Below, piece after piece: positions 40,942-49,390 of a DNA stretch of 64,000 nucleotides. The number at the start of each line of letters is the position of its first letter. Within the stretch, counting starts at the first letter, position 1. The stretch covers positions 496,001 through 560,000 of the forward strand of contig NZ_SDHX01000001.1 of the NCBI RefSeq assembly GCF_004118375.1, in the 5' to 3' direction. This DNA comes from Oleiharenicola lentus (GTDB taxonomy: Bacteria; Verrucomicrobiota; Verrucomicrobiia; Opitutales; Opitutaceae). Both the position numbers and the translations under genes were made by a program. The notes under the pieces were generated by a model that saw only the letters and a list, made by a program, of their open reading frames with translations, was not told the DNA's origin and did not search any database.

Positions 40942-41802
40942 ATGGCCATCCTCTCCCGCAACAAGGGTATTTTCTCCCGCGACTTCCTCGTTCCCAACAT
41001 AGGCCTCCTGGCCTCGATCCTTCTGGTCTGGATCTTTTTCGTGACGGTGGTCAACCCGCGCGTCAGGGAGGTGGAGATCACCCAGCGACTCGCCGCCGCC
41101 GGCCAGGCCGCCGACAAGAACAAGGCCGCCCAGCGCTCAATCTACATCATCATCAAGGATCCCGAGCAGGCCGTGGAGATCGCGCTCTGGGTCTGGGCCA
41201 CGATCATCCTCACCTACAAGCTCATCGAGGTCGGGCGCGAACGCTCGCTGCTCAAGCACGACTTCATCGGCGTGCGGCAGGGCGAGCGCATCATCCCGGA
41301 GGACGCGCTCGACCGCTACAAACAGATGAAGGAGGCCGTCGAGGCCACGCCCCGCTGGCAGGAGCGCCTGCTGCCGGATTTCCTGCTGGCGGCGCTGCAC
41401 CGTTTTCAGGCGACCAGTTCCGTCCAGGATGCGGCGAGCGCGGTCAAGGAACGCGCCGAGCTCGTGGCCGACAACCTCGACTCGGAACTCTCGCTCATCC
41501 GCTACATCGCGTGGGCCATCCCCGCGGTCGGTTTCATCGGCACCGTGCGCGGCATCGGCGACGCGCTCACGCATGCGGAGGAGGCGATCAAGGGTGATCT
41601 CAGCGGCGTGATCTCGGCGCTCGGCCTCGCGTTCAACTCCACGCTGGTGGCGCTGATCCTCAGCATGGTCCTCATGTATATGCTGCACATGCTGCAGTCG
41701 CGGCAGGAGGCGCTGATCCTCGAGCTGCAGAACTACTGCCGCGAAAAGCTCGTCCACATCATGCGCGTGCCGCTGCGCGAGGCCGATTCCACGGGAGCCT
41801 GA
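40942..41802 (+). CDS. MotA/TolQ/ExbB-like proton channel protein
   Basis: A 286-residue membrane protein. TM segments are predicted near 20-37, 65-82, 192-212 and 228-258. The last two carry the family pattern (WAIPAVGFIGTVRGIGDAL, then GVISALGLAFNSTLVALILSMVLMYML), matching the pore helices of TolQ/ExbB/MotA. It should conduct protons and power a partner. It is the first gene of a tight operon: three bases separate it from the actin/Hsp70-like gene. No canonical ExbD/TolR gene is present; the two VWA proteins take that place. Confidence 0.88.
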   Translation: MAILSRNKGIFSRDFLVPNIGLLASILLVWIFFVTVVNPRVREVEITQRLAAAGQAADKNKAAQRSIYIIIKDPEQAVEIALWVWATIILTYKLIEVGRERSLLKHDFIGVRQGERIIPEDALDRYKQMKEAVEATPRWQERLLPDFLLAALHRFQATSSVQDAASAVKERAELVADNLDSELSLIRYIAWAIPAVGFIGTVRGIGDALTHAEEAIKGDLSGVISALGLAFNSTLVALILSMVLMYMLHMLQSRQEALILELQNYCREKLVHIMRVPLREADSTGA

Positions 41803-41805
41803 CCC

Positions 41806-43293
41806 ATGAGCACCCTCGGCATCGAACTCTGTGACGCCGGCTTCGAGGCGGCCTTCCCCCGCGACGGTCATGCCGGTTACCCGCTGCTCGAGACCGGCGG
41901 CCCGCTGGGCTGGCTGGGCCTGGCCTACCAGGACGGCGCGAAGACGAGCTTCGGCCCGCCGGCCGAGGAATTCTGGCACGCCCGGCCCAAGCAGGTCACG
42001 CACGAGCTGTGGAGCCGGCTGTCCCACGACGCCTCGCCGCTCGGGCCGGCCGGCAAGCCGCAATCCTACTCGCAACTCGCCTACTTTTTCCTGCGGGACT
42101 ACCTCGGGCGGGTGAACTCGGTTGCCGGCGCTCCGGCCAAGGCCGTGCTGGCCGTGCCCGGCGAATACTTCCTCGACACGGCCACCGAGGAGGAGCGCAT
42201 CGGCCTGCTGCTCGGCATGGCCCACGAGCTGAAGCTGCCGCTGGCCGGCATCGTGGACATGGCGTCGGCCGCCCTGTGCGACACCCGGATCGATTACTTC
42301 GACCGCCAGCTGCCACTGCTGATGATTGATGTCCACCTCCGCGGCGCGGAGCTCACGCTCTTCCAGCCGGAAGCGGACGGGCGTTTCGCGCGCCGCGACT
42401 TCGCGAAGGTCTCGCACGCGGGCTTCAACGACCTGCTGCGCCACCTCACGACCACGATGGCCAACCGGTTCCTGCGGCACACCACCTTCGACATCCAGGA
42501 GGACGGGCGCATCGGGCAGGCATTCTACCGGCAGACCAAGGAATTTTTGCTCACGGGCGTGATGGGTTACCACTACCAGATCAACACCGGCACGCGCACC
42601 TACGAGCTTGTGGCCACCCGCGACCAGCTGGCCACGGACCTTGCGGCCTTCAACCAGGCGTTGCTCCAGGGCGCCCAGGCGATCCTCAAGAAGAGCGCCG
42701 GGCGCGCGCCGCGTTGCACGGTCGCCCTGACCGCCCGCGCGGATTTGCTGCCGGGCCTGGCCGGGGTGCTGCATGCGGCCGGTTTGGCACGCGTCATCCA
42801 TCTGCCGCCCGGTGCCGCCGCGTGCGGCGCCGCCCGGCTCGGCGCCAGCCGCGAAGCGCCCGCGCAGATTGACGACGTGCCGGTCGAGACCGCGGTGCCC
42901 GCGCACCTGCTGCCGGAACCGTCCGCCGAGCGGCTGATCATCCGTCTGGTCAAAGCCCGGCGCACGGCGCTGGCCCGGCGGCCGACGCACGCGCTCTGCG
43001 AAGGGCTGGGCCATCCGCTCGACGGCCAGAAGGTTTTCACCATCGGCCCCGCCACGCTCTCGCCCGACCTCACGCTGCCGGAAGAGTTCGACGACCTCGG
43101 GCCCGGTGGGCAGGTGCTGCTTGAGCAGCGGGACGGCCTCTGGTGGCTGCCGCCTTCGCCGCTCACGCAGCTCGCCGAGCGCGCGCTCATCGAGCCCGGT
43201 GACCGCCTGTCCATTCACCACGGGACGCACGAAACCGAGGTGCTGTTCGCCTACTGCCCCGACGGTGGCGCCGCCCCGCATCGTCAGGTTTGA
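41806..43293 (+). CDS. Actin/Hsp70-fold (ASKHA-like) protein with C-terminal FHA-like region
   Basis: A 495-residue cytoplasmic protein. The N terminus LGIELCDAGFEAA and the later LLMIDVHLRGAELTLFQ look like the two phosphate-binding hairpins of the actin/Hsp70 fold, and AKAVLAVPGEYFLDTATEEERIGLLLGMAHELKL fits the helical connection of Hsp70-like proteins. The phosphate-loop residues differ from the usual DxG, so nucleotide binding is uncertain. The last ~90 residues (KVFTIGPATLSPDLTLPEE, then LIEPGDRLSIHHG) look like a degenerate FHA domain that could bind phosphothreonine. It lies between the channel and VWA genes. Confidence 0.6.
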   Translation: MSTLGIELCDAGFEAAFPRDGHAGYPLLETGGPLGWLGLAYQDGAKTSFGPPAEEFWHARPKQVTHELWSRLSHDASPLGPAGKPQSYSQLAYFFLRDYLGRVNSVAGAPAKAVLAVPGEYFLDTATEEERIGLLLGMAHELKLPLAGIVDMASAALCDTRIDYFDRQLPLLMIDVHLRGAELTLFQPEADGRFARRDFAKVSHAGFNDLLRHLTTTMANRFLRHTTFDIQEDGRIGQAFYRQTKEFLLTGVMGYHYQINTGTRTYELVATRDQLATDLAAFNQALLQGAQAILKKSAGRAPRCTVALTARADLLPGLAGVLHAAGLARVIHLPPGAAACGAARLGASREAPAQIDDVPVETAVPAHLLPEPSAERLIIRLVKARRTALARRPTHALCEGLGHPLDGQKVFTIGPATLSPDLTLPEEFDDLGPGGQVLLEQRDGLWWLPPSPLTQLAERALIEPGDRLSIHHGTHETEVLFAYCPDGGAAPHRQV

Positions 43294-43308
43294 GCGAGGG
43301 CCGCCGCC

Positions 43309-44373
43309 ATGCTGAAAGGCAAACGTCGCGAGACCGAGGTGTTCAGCATGTCCTTCATGGACTGCATCTGCTGCGGCTTTGGCGCGGTGTTGCTGCTGTT
43401 CATCCTCACCACGGGCCAGAAAGCCGACCACAGCGAGGAAACCGTCGAGGAACTCAAACAGCGGGTGGCCGAGATGGAGAAGGAGATCACCAAGGAGCAG
43501 GATGTGCTCGCGAAGATGGCGCGTCCCGCGGCCATGACCGCCGAGCAGCTTGCGGCCGTGAAGCAGGAGAATGAAAACCTCAAGCGCAAGGCAGACGAGC
43601 TGGACGCTGAACTCAAACAGCTGCTGCGCCAGCTGGCAGCCTTGAAGAATGAAGAGGCCAAGCTGCTGGCCGACCTCAAGGCCATGCCCGAGGAGGAGCA
43701 GCAGCCGGTGCCCATCCCCGAGGTTGACCGCCGCCAGTATCTCACCGGCGTGCAGATGGAGGGCAGCCACGTGCTGTTCATCGTGCGCGCCTCGGGCAGC
43801 ATGCTCGGCGACACCATCGACGAGGCCGCGGCGCGGCTGGATGATCCCGATTTCAAGAAACGCGAGGCGCCCAAGTGGCAGCGCGTGATCAAGGCGCTCG
43901 AGTGGCTGGTGGCCAGTCTCGCGCCCGACACCAATTTCCAAATCCTGCTCTTCAACGACGAGACGATCCCGCTGGTGCCCGACCGGGGCGAGGGCTGGAT
44001 CTCACGCGGCGACCGCCCCGGCGTCCAGCAGACCCTGACCAAGCTGCGCCAGGTCGTGCCCAAGGGCTCGGCCAACCTCGAGCGGGCCTTCAACCAGGTG
44101 CGCTACATGCCCACGCTGCCCGATGCCATCGTGCTCATCACCGACGGCCTCCCCACGGCGAGCGAGGGTTCCCCCGATGCCTCCAGCACCGACGATGACA
44201 CCCGCATGCTCTTCCTCCGGCAGGCCGTGCGCCAGCTGCCCCCGCGCATCCCGGTGAGCACGATCCTCTTTCCCACGAGCGGTGATCCCGGTGCGCCCGC
44301 GCTTTATTGGGAGCTGGCCGGCTTCACCAAGGGCGCGCTCGTCAGTCCCTCCGCCGACTGGCCCGACACATGA
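43309..44373 (+). CDS. Membrane-anchored VWA-like protein, degenerate MIDAS
   Basis: A 354-residue protein. The N-terminal membrane segment has VFSMSFMDCICCGFGAVLLLF (about 11-31). A coiled coil follows (about 42-125) and then a VWA-like domain (about 145-345). The usual MIDAS DxSxS reads RASGS at residues 160-164, so metal binding may be lost. The layout (one short N-terminal TM, coiled coil, periplasmic domain) resembles ExbD/TolR/MotB partners of proton channels. The stop overlaps the next start (ATGA). Confidence 0.82.
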   Translation: MLKGKRRETEVFSMSFMDCICCGFGAVLLLFILTTGQKADHSEETVEELKQRVAEMEKEITKEQDVLAKMARPAAMTAEQLAAVKQENENLKRKADELDAELKQLLRQLAALKNEEAKLLADLKAMPEEEQQPVPIPEVDRRQYLTGVQMEGSHVLFIVRASGSMLGDTIDEAAARLDDPDFKKREAPKWQRVIKALEWLVASLAPDTNFQILLFNDETIPLVPDRGEGWISRGDRPGVQQTLTKLRQVVPKGSANLERAFNQVRYMPTLPDAIVLITDGLPTASEGSPDASSTDDDTRMLFLRQAVRQLPPRIPVSTILFPTSGDPGAPALYWELAGFTKGALVSPSADWPDT

Positions 44374-45413
44374 TCCGCCGCTCCAACGTTCCGATCTTCA
44401 GCCTGTCGTTCCTGGACTGCATCTGCTGCGGCTTCGGGGCGATCATCCTGATCTTCGTGCTGACGATGGGCTCGCAGACCAAGGTCGTGCAGGAGCTGCG
44501 CGAGCGTCTGCAGCGCATCATCCAGCAGCAGCTCATCACGCTCGCGGACCTGCGCCGCAGCCAGGAGGAGATCCTCATCACCCAGGCGCTCGCCGCGGAT
44601 TCCACGCTCGCCGAGCAGGACAAGGAGACACTCAAGCAGCTGCTGGCGCGCCTCGACCAGCAGGTGGCCGAGCAGAAGGCGGCCCGCGACCGGCTGCTCG
44701 TGGACGTCGCCGAGATCAAGACCGACCTTGCCGCCCGCCAGAAACCGAAGGAGGTGGAGCTCAAGGCCGTCGAGCCTTCGCCCATCGGACTGCCGGCCTT
44801 CAGCACGCACGTGGCCTTCATCATCGACAGCTCGGGCTCCATGCGCGACCCCAACTCCGAGCGGATCTGGCCCATCGTGCTGCGCAAGTTTGACGAGGTG
44901 CTCGATGCCTTCCCCGAGGTGAAGGGCATCCAGTTCCTCGATGCCGACGGACGCTTCATCCTCGGCGGCCGGCAGGCCGAGCAGCGCTGGCTCCCCGACA
45001 ACGACAACAACCGCAAGGCCATCAAGGAGGCGCTCTTCAATTACGATATCTTCAGCAACAGCAATCCCGTGCCCGGCATCGTGCGCGCCCTGCGCACGCT
45101 GCTCGACGAGAACGACAAGGAAATGCGCATGACCATCTTCATCCTGGGCGACGAGTTCACCGGCACCGCGGACGCCGTGATCCGGCGTCTGGACGAACTG
45201 AACCCCAAGAATGAGGAGGGCAAACGCCGGGTGATCATCAATGCGATCGGGTTTCCCACGGCGGTCAAAATGGGTTTCTCCATGGGCAACACCGGTGTGA
45301 AATACGCCAACCTGATGCGCGAGGTCTGCTTCCAGCACGGCGGCGCCTTCATCGCCCTGCGAGAGATCGAGGAACGCGACGACCGCGAAGCCGAGCGGGA
45401 ACGCGGGCGCTGA
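44370..45413 (+). CDS. Membrane-anchored VWA protein with intact MIDAS
   Basis: A 347-residue protein paralogous to the preceding one and translationally coupled to it. The N terminus has IFSLSFLDCICCGFGAIILIF, one TM segment with Cys at 17, 19 and 20. A coiled coil follows (about 38-120) and a VWA domain with an intact DSSGS MIDAS starting at D153 and later Thr/Asp positions (ILGDEF). It probably binds a ligand through a divalent metal in the periplasm. Last gene of the plus-strand operon. Confidence 0.88.
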   Translation: MIRRSNVPIFSLSFLDCICCGFGAIILIFVLTMGSQTKVVQELRERLQRIIQQQLITLADLRRSQEEILITQALAADSTLAEQDKETLKQLLARLDQQVAEQKAARDRLLVDVAEIKTDLAARQKPKEVELKAVEPSPIGLPAFSTHVAFIIDSSGSMRDPNSERIWPIVLRKFDEVLDAFPEVKGIQFLDADGRFILGGRQAEQRWLPDNDNNRKAIKEALFNYDIFSNSNPVPGIVRALRTLLDENDKEMRMTIFILGDEFTGTADAVIRRLDELNPKNEEGKRRVIINAIGFPTAVKMGFSMGNTGVKYANLMREVCFQHGGAFIALREIEERDDREAERERGR

Positions 45414-45531
45414 GGCGGGCTCAGTATTCCGGCCAAAACTACGGCGTCTCCCAGTCTGGGCGCAACACAGCCGGACTCAGCCTGACTCAGGCAGACGAGA
45501 CGATTTCAGGGCGCAACCATGGGAACCAAAC

Positions 45532-45608
45532 GGTGGAGCGCGTTGCTCCCCAACGCGCTGAGGATGTCCGCTGCGCTGCCAGCGCCCTGAGGAGCAGGTC
45601 GCTCCGCC
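45532..45608. repeat. Dispersed palindromic repeat, copy 1
   Basis: A 77-base unit with terminal inverted repeats GGTGGAGCG / CGCTCCGCC, an inner palindrome GCGCGTTG / CAACGCGC, and the string GCGCCCTGAGGAGCAGGTCG. The same string and termini recur at 52082-52196. It lies between the convergent VWA and DMDGDG-repeat genes, where transcripts from both strands should end. Confidence 0.75.
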
Positions 45609-45627
45609 TCCCCTGCAAGATCCTCGC

Positions 45628-46815
45628 TCAGATGCCGAGGATCCAGCGCAGCAGTTGCACGATGTTGAGGCTGCTCTGCTGCTGTTGCTGCTGCGAGGGC
45701 TGGCCGGGTTGGCCGGGCTGCCCCGGTTGTCCCGGCTGACCGGACTGGCTGGAACTGGAGCTGGAGGAGCTGGAACTGGAGGAACTTTGCTGCTGCCGGG
45801 ATTGCTGTTGCTGCTGGGAGGGACGTCCCGGCTGGCCCTGCTGAGACGACGGCTGGCCGGGCATGGCGACCTGGAGGCCCTGCTGTTGTTGCTGTTGCTG
45901 GGATGAAGATTGTTGCTGGCTGCTCTGCTGACCCTGCTGGCCGCTTTGTTGGCCGCTCTGCTGGCTGCGACTGTTGCTGCTGCTGCGCTGCCCCTGGCCC
46001 TGCGAGCTGCCGTCGGCCACGCTCTGGCCTTCGTTGGAATACTGGCCGGGTTGAGAATCCTGGCCGTTCTCCGCGCCGTCGCCGTCCATGTCGCTGTCCT
46101 GACCGTTGGGCACGCCGTCGCCGTCCATGTCCCCATCCTTGGAATCGCTCACACCGTCGCCGTCGAGGTCGCCGTCAGCCGTGTTGGGAATGCCGTCGCC
46201 ATCCATGTCACCGTCGTTGTGATTCTCGATGCCGTCACCGTCCATGTCGCCGTCTTGCTCGTTGGGCACGCCGTCGCCGTCCATGTCGCCGTCCTGGCGG
46301 TTCGGGATTCCGTCGCCGTCCATGTCGGGATCCTCGTGGTCGGCGATGCCGTCGCCGTCCATGTCGCCATCGCCGCCGGTGGGCTTGCCGTCGAGATCGT
46401 GGTCTTCCTTGCCGCCGCCGCCTTTCTGGCCGCCGCCTTCGCCGCGCCGGCCCATTTCGCCGCTGAAGGTGAACTTCACGACATCGATCTCGCTGGTATC
46501 GAGGGTGGGCCGGGTGCGGATGGCCGCATCGCGCACGGCCTCGAGTTCCCAGCGCGCCTTGCGGGCGGAATCCTCGTCGGCGAGCGGGCCGAAGAGGTAG
46601 GTCAGGTTCTCGTGCTTGTAGCGCACATACCAGCCCTCGTCGCTGGGGCCGAGGCCGGTGATGTTGATGCCGGCATATTTCTCGTTGAACTCGGTCTCCG
46701 CCAGCTGCCAGAGCTCGGCGATGCCCTCGACGGGCAAGATGACGGTTTTGGCCGGGGCGCCGGTGGCGAGCAGACCGAGCAGGAGACAGGGCAGGAGGCG
46801 TTTCATGGGCGACAT
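45628..46815 (-). CDS. Secreted Asp-rich repeat protein (thrombospondin type 3-like) with Gln/Ser-rich tail
   Basis: A 395-residue protein with a signal peptide (ending APA, about residue 22) and a ~100-residue N-terminal domain. Then come eight 13-residue repeats of the form DMDGDGxPNxxDG, a calcium-binding EF-hand-like / thrombospondin type 3 pattern. The next ~170 residues are nearly all Gln, Ser, Gly and Pro, and the protein ends with a short hydrophobic helix (NIVQLLRWILGI). The ATG overlaps the upstream stop (TGATG), so it is coupled to the Gln-rich gene. Confidence 0.85.
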   Translation of the reverse strand: MSPMKRLLPCLLLGLLATGAPAKTVILPVEGIAELWQLAETEFNEKYAGINITGLGPSDEGWYVRYKHENLTYLFGPLADEDSARKARWELEAVRDAAIRTRPTLDTSEIDVVKFTFSGEMGRRGEGGGQKGGGGKEDHDLDGKPTGGDGDMDGDGIADHEDPDMDGDGIPNRQDGDMDGDGVPNEQDGDMDGDGIENHNDGDMDGDGIPNTADGDLDGDGVSDSKDGDMDGDGVPNGQDSDMDGDGAENGQDSQPGQYSNEGQSVADGSSQGQGQRSSSNSRSQQSGQQSGQQGQQSSQQQSSSQQQQQQQGLQVAMPGQPSSQQGQPGRPSQQQQQSRQQQSSSSSSSSSSSSSQSGQPGQPGQPGQPGQPSQQQQQQSSLNIVQLLRWILGI

Positions 46816-47486
46816 CAGAGGCCCTTGGGGATGACCTTGCCCTTCTCAACGCCTTGGTTGCGGTTGTTACCCTGCTGGCCGGGTGGAACGGGTTTCTCGT
46901 ATTGTTGGGCCTTGCTTGGCTCGTTGCCGACCATGTCAGGAGTTTGCGGGACGGTCTGGATCTGCAGCGTGGCGTCGCCGATCTTCATGTCGCGGGCGCT
47001 GCCCTGCTGGGGACCGCCGGCCGGTTGAGGCTGCCCTTGCAGGCTTTGGGCCTGGGCGCCCACGGCCTCGCCTTGCGATCCACCCTGGGCGACTTGTTGG
47101 GCAGAGGCGCCGCCTTGCTGCTCGGCCTGTTGCGGTTGCTGCTGCCCGCCGCCGCCCTGTTGCTGCTGGGCGGATGGATCGGGTGCAGAGGCGCTTTGCG
47201 GGCCAGATTTGGGCGAGACGCGATCCTGCTGCTCGGCTTCCTGCTCGCCCATCTCGATCTCGGAGATCATGCCGTAGAGCGGTCGTTTCTCGGGTTCATA
47301 TTTCGAGCCGTCGAGCAACTCGGGATCAGGCAGCACCCCTTTGGCCTTCACGGCGCCCTTGGCCGCCGGGTTTTGTTTCGCGCGGGGAGTGGCAGCGCCC
47401 GGGGCGACCGGTGGAGTGGAAGACTGGGCGACGGCCTCGCCAGCGATCAGGGCGGCGAGGAGGAAGGGCAGGGGGGTAAGCTTCAT
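46815..47486 (-). CDS. Secreted Gln-rich low-complexity protein
   Basis: A 223-residue protein with a signal peptide (about 1-20, ending AVA) and a short ordered region (DPELLDGSKYEPEKRPLYGMISEIE), followed by a long Gln/Gly/Ala-rich stretch and ending GVEKGKVIPKGL. No family is recognised. It lies between the TPR/PEGA-like gene and the DMDGDG gene with nine-base and overlapping junctions, so all three belong to one operon. Such extensions usually sit in the periplasm or cell wall. Confidence 0.72.
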   Translation of the reverse strand: MKLTPLPFLLAALIAGEAVAQSSTPPVAPGAATPRAKQNPAAKGAVKAKGVLPDPELLDGSKYEPEKRPLYGMISEIEMGEQEAEQQDRVSPKSGPQSASAPDPSAQQQQGGGGQQQPQQAEQQGGASAQQVAQGGSQGEAVGAQAQSLQGQPQPAGGPQQGSARDMKIGDATLQIQTVPQTPDMVGNEPSKAQQYEKPVPPGQQGNNRNQGVEKGKVIPKGL

Positions 47487-47495
47487 GGCGCGGGG

Positions 47496-49196
47496 TCAGC
47501 GGTTGGCGCGGAGGGTGCAGGCCACGCTGACCACCGGCGGGGTCGAGCCGTTCCGCACCTGCAGCACGAGCAGGACATCCTGGTAGCCCTTGCGGCGGCT
47601 CACGATCTCGTAGTTGCCGGGCAGCATCTTGACGGTCTGCGAGGTGATCTTGCCGAGCATGCGGAAGTTGCTGATCGAGACCCAGCAGTTGCCGTCGGAC
47701 TGGAAGGTCACGTCCACCGGCTTGCTCTGCAGGTTGAGCACGTTGCGGAGCTGGCTCACGCGGTCGGTCATGGCGAGGTAGGCGGGCTTGATCTCCATGG
47801 CCTCGTTGAACGAGCGGATGCCCGCCTGGAATTCGGCGCGCTGGGCGTGGGCCTCGGCGATGTCCACGAGCTTGTTGTATTGCATCAGCGTGCGGATCAT
47901 CTTGCCCGTGCGGAAATAGCCGTCCTTGGCCTCGACGTGGTTGGCGTCGAGCTCGATGGTCTGGGCGTAGGCGCCGCGGGCCTGCTCCCATTCGTATTTG
48001 TTTTCGTAGGCGAGGGCCTTGCCGAGCGCGGTCTTCACGGCCTCGCGGTGCGCGGTTTCCTTGGTCTCCGCGAGGGCCTTCTTCACCTTCTCGTCCTTCG
48101 GATCCACCTTGAGCGCGCGTTCATAGGCGGCGATGGCCTTGTCCCACTGGGCCGCGTCGCGGTGCGTCGTGGCCTCGGCCAGCGCGCTGTTGAGCTCGGT
48201 CTCCTTCTTGAGGCGCTCGTTGCGGGCCTTGCCCTGCTGGGAAACGGCCGAGAAGGCGTCGAGCTCGAAGGCCTTGCCGTAGGATTCGGCGGCGAGCGCG
48301 TGTTCCTTCTTCTGCTCATAGGCCTCGCCTTGGAGGATCAGCGCGCGCACGCGGTCGGCGACCTCGGCGCGCTTCAGGCCCTGCAGGGCGATCTCGTTGG
48401 CCGGGTCCTTTTCCAGCGCGGCCTGGAAGGAGGCGAGCGCGCGGGGCTTGTCGCCGGCGGCCACGGCCTCGAGCGCCGTGCGCATGTTTTCGTCCACAAA
48501 ATCCTTCAGCGCCTGCTCGGCCCGGTCGAGGGCGGCGAAGGCGTCGTCGAACTGCTTCTTGGCGGTGGCGAAGCTGCCGTTGAGGTAGAACTCGCGGCCG
48601 GCGCCGGCGGAGGCGAACGCCGTCTCGAATTCCAGCGCGGCCAGCGGGCGGGCGCGGTCGAGCTCGCGCATGCGGGCCAGCACCTCGTCGTAGGCTTTCT
48701 GCGTGCTCTGCTTCAGCTTCACGTTCTCGCTGAAGGCGTCGATCTCGCGGCCCAGGGTGGTGAAGTGCGCGTAGGCCGCGCGGTAGTTGCGACCCTCCAG
48801 CAGGAGCTCGCCGTCGAGGAAGGATTTTTCGATGAGGATGAGCTGGTTCAGCTGGCTCTGGTGGTCCTGCGGGAGGCGGCGGATCTCGGCGAGGGCCTTG
48901 GCCACGTTTTCGCGGGCGAGGCTCGCCTTGGATTCGCTGACGAAGACCTGGCCCGGGTCGGTCTCATCCACCGTCTGGACGGCGGCGGTCGGGCGGAGGA
49001 ACTGGTCGCCGACGACGAGGCGGACGCCGCGGATGACCAGCCCCGCGAGAATGAGCAGCCCGAGCGTGCCGCCGAGGGTCCATCCCACGATGCGGAGCAG
49101 GGTCCAGGGTTTGGCGCCGTTGGCTCGTCCGTGATCCGGGTCCCAATGAATTACCCGACGTTTCCGGTTGGTGGAGGCATCCGATGAATCACTCAT
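47496..49196 (-). CDS. Membrane-anchored TPR protein with C-terminal PEGA-like domain
   Basis: A 566-residue protein. A basic N terminus (RKRRVIHWDPDHG) precedes one membrane segment (about 36-60). The rest contains several TPRs, most clear at ALAEATTHRDAAQWDKAIAAYERALKVDP, and long charged helices. The C-terminal ~80 residues (VDVTFQSDGNCWVSI, then MLPGNYEIVSRRKGYQDV) match the PEGA-type beta fold. It is the first gene of the minus-strand operon that converges with the channel/VWA operon and may be its scaffold. Confidence 0.86.
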   Translation of the reverse strand: MSDSSDASTNRKRRVIHWDPDHGRANGAKPWTLLRIVGWTLGGTLGLLILAGLVIRGVRLVVGDQFLRPTAAVQTVDETDPGQVFVSESKASLARENVAKALAEIRRLPQDHQSQLNQLILIEKSFLDGELLLEGRNYRAAYAHFTTLGREIDAFSENVKLKQSTQKAYDEVLARMRELDRARPLAALEFETAFASAGAGREFYLNGSFATAKKQFDDAFAALDRAEQALKDFVDENMRTALEAVAAGDKPRALASFQAALEKDPANEIALQGLKRAEVADRVRALILQGEAYEQKKEHALAAESYGKAFELDAFSAVSQQGKARNERLKKETELNSALAEATTHRDAAQWDKAIAAYERALKVDPKDEKVKKALAETKETAHREAVKTALGKALAYENKYEWEQARGAYAQTIELDANHVEAKDGYFRTGKMIRTLMQYNKLVDIAEAHAQRAEFQAGIRSFNEAMEIKPAYLAMTDRVSQLRNVLNLQSKPVDVTFQSDGNCWVSISNFRMLGKITSQTVKMLPGNYEIVSRRKGYQDVLLVLQVRNGSTPPVVSVACTLRANR

Positions 49197-49267
49197 ACAC
49201 AGGGGGGAGGCGTTGGCAGTGGCGTGCGGCGCGGTGACTGCGGGGTTGGCGGGGGGCGCGGAACTGG

Positions 49268-49295
49268 AAGTTAAAATTTAGGACCCAAAAGTCAA
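49268..49295 (-). promoter_or_regulatory. Candidate promoter of the TPR/PEGA-like operon
   Basis: On the minus strand TTGACT (49290-49295) and TAACTT (49268-49273) are spaced by 16 bases in the only A+T-rich part of the gap between divergent genes. Confidence 0.35.
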
Positions 49296-49333
49296 ACGGC
49301 GGTTCGTTGCGCGGGCAGATTTTACCCACCCGC

Positions 49334-49361
49334 TTGCAAATGCACAACGCGTGCCTATTTC
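49334..49361 (+). promoter_or_regulatory. Candidate promoter of the M48 peptidase gene
   Basis: TTGCAA (49334-49339) and TATTTC (49356-49361), 16-base spacer, 30 bases upstream of the ATG at 49391. Confidence 0.35.
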
Positions 49362-49390
49362 TCGGAGCCGGTTGTAATGCCATCCACCGC

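Noticed and set aside
40942-45413. Zorya defence system
   Set aside because: A MotA-like channel is present, but there is no OmpA-domain ZorB, no ZorC and no ZorD helicase; the partners are VWA proteins.
46080-46375. Regular ~39-base DNA repeats, first taken for a CRISPR or VNTR array
   Set aside because: The unit is 13 codons of the DMDGDG repeat in an open frame, with no spacers.
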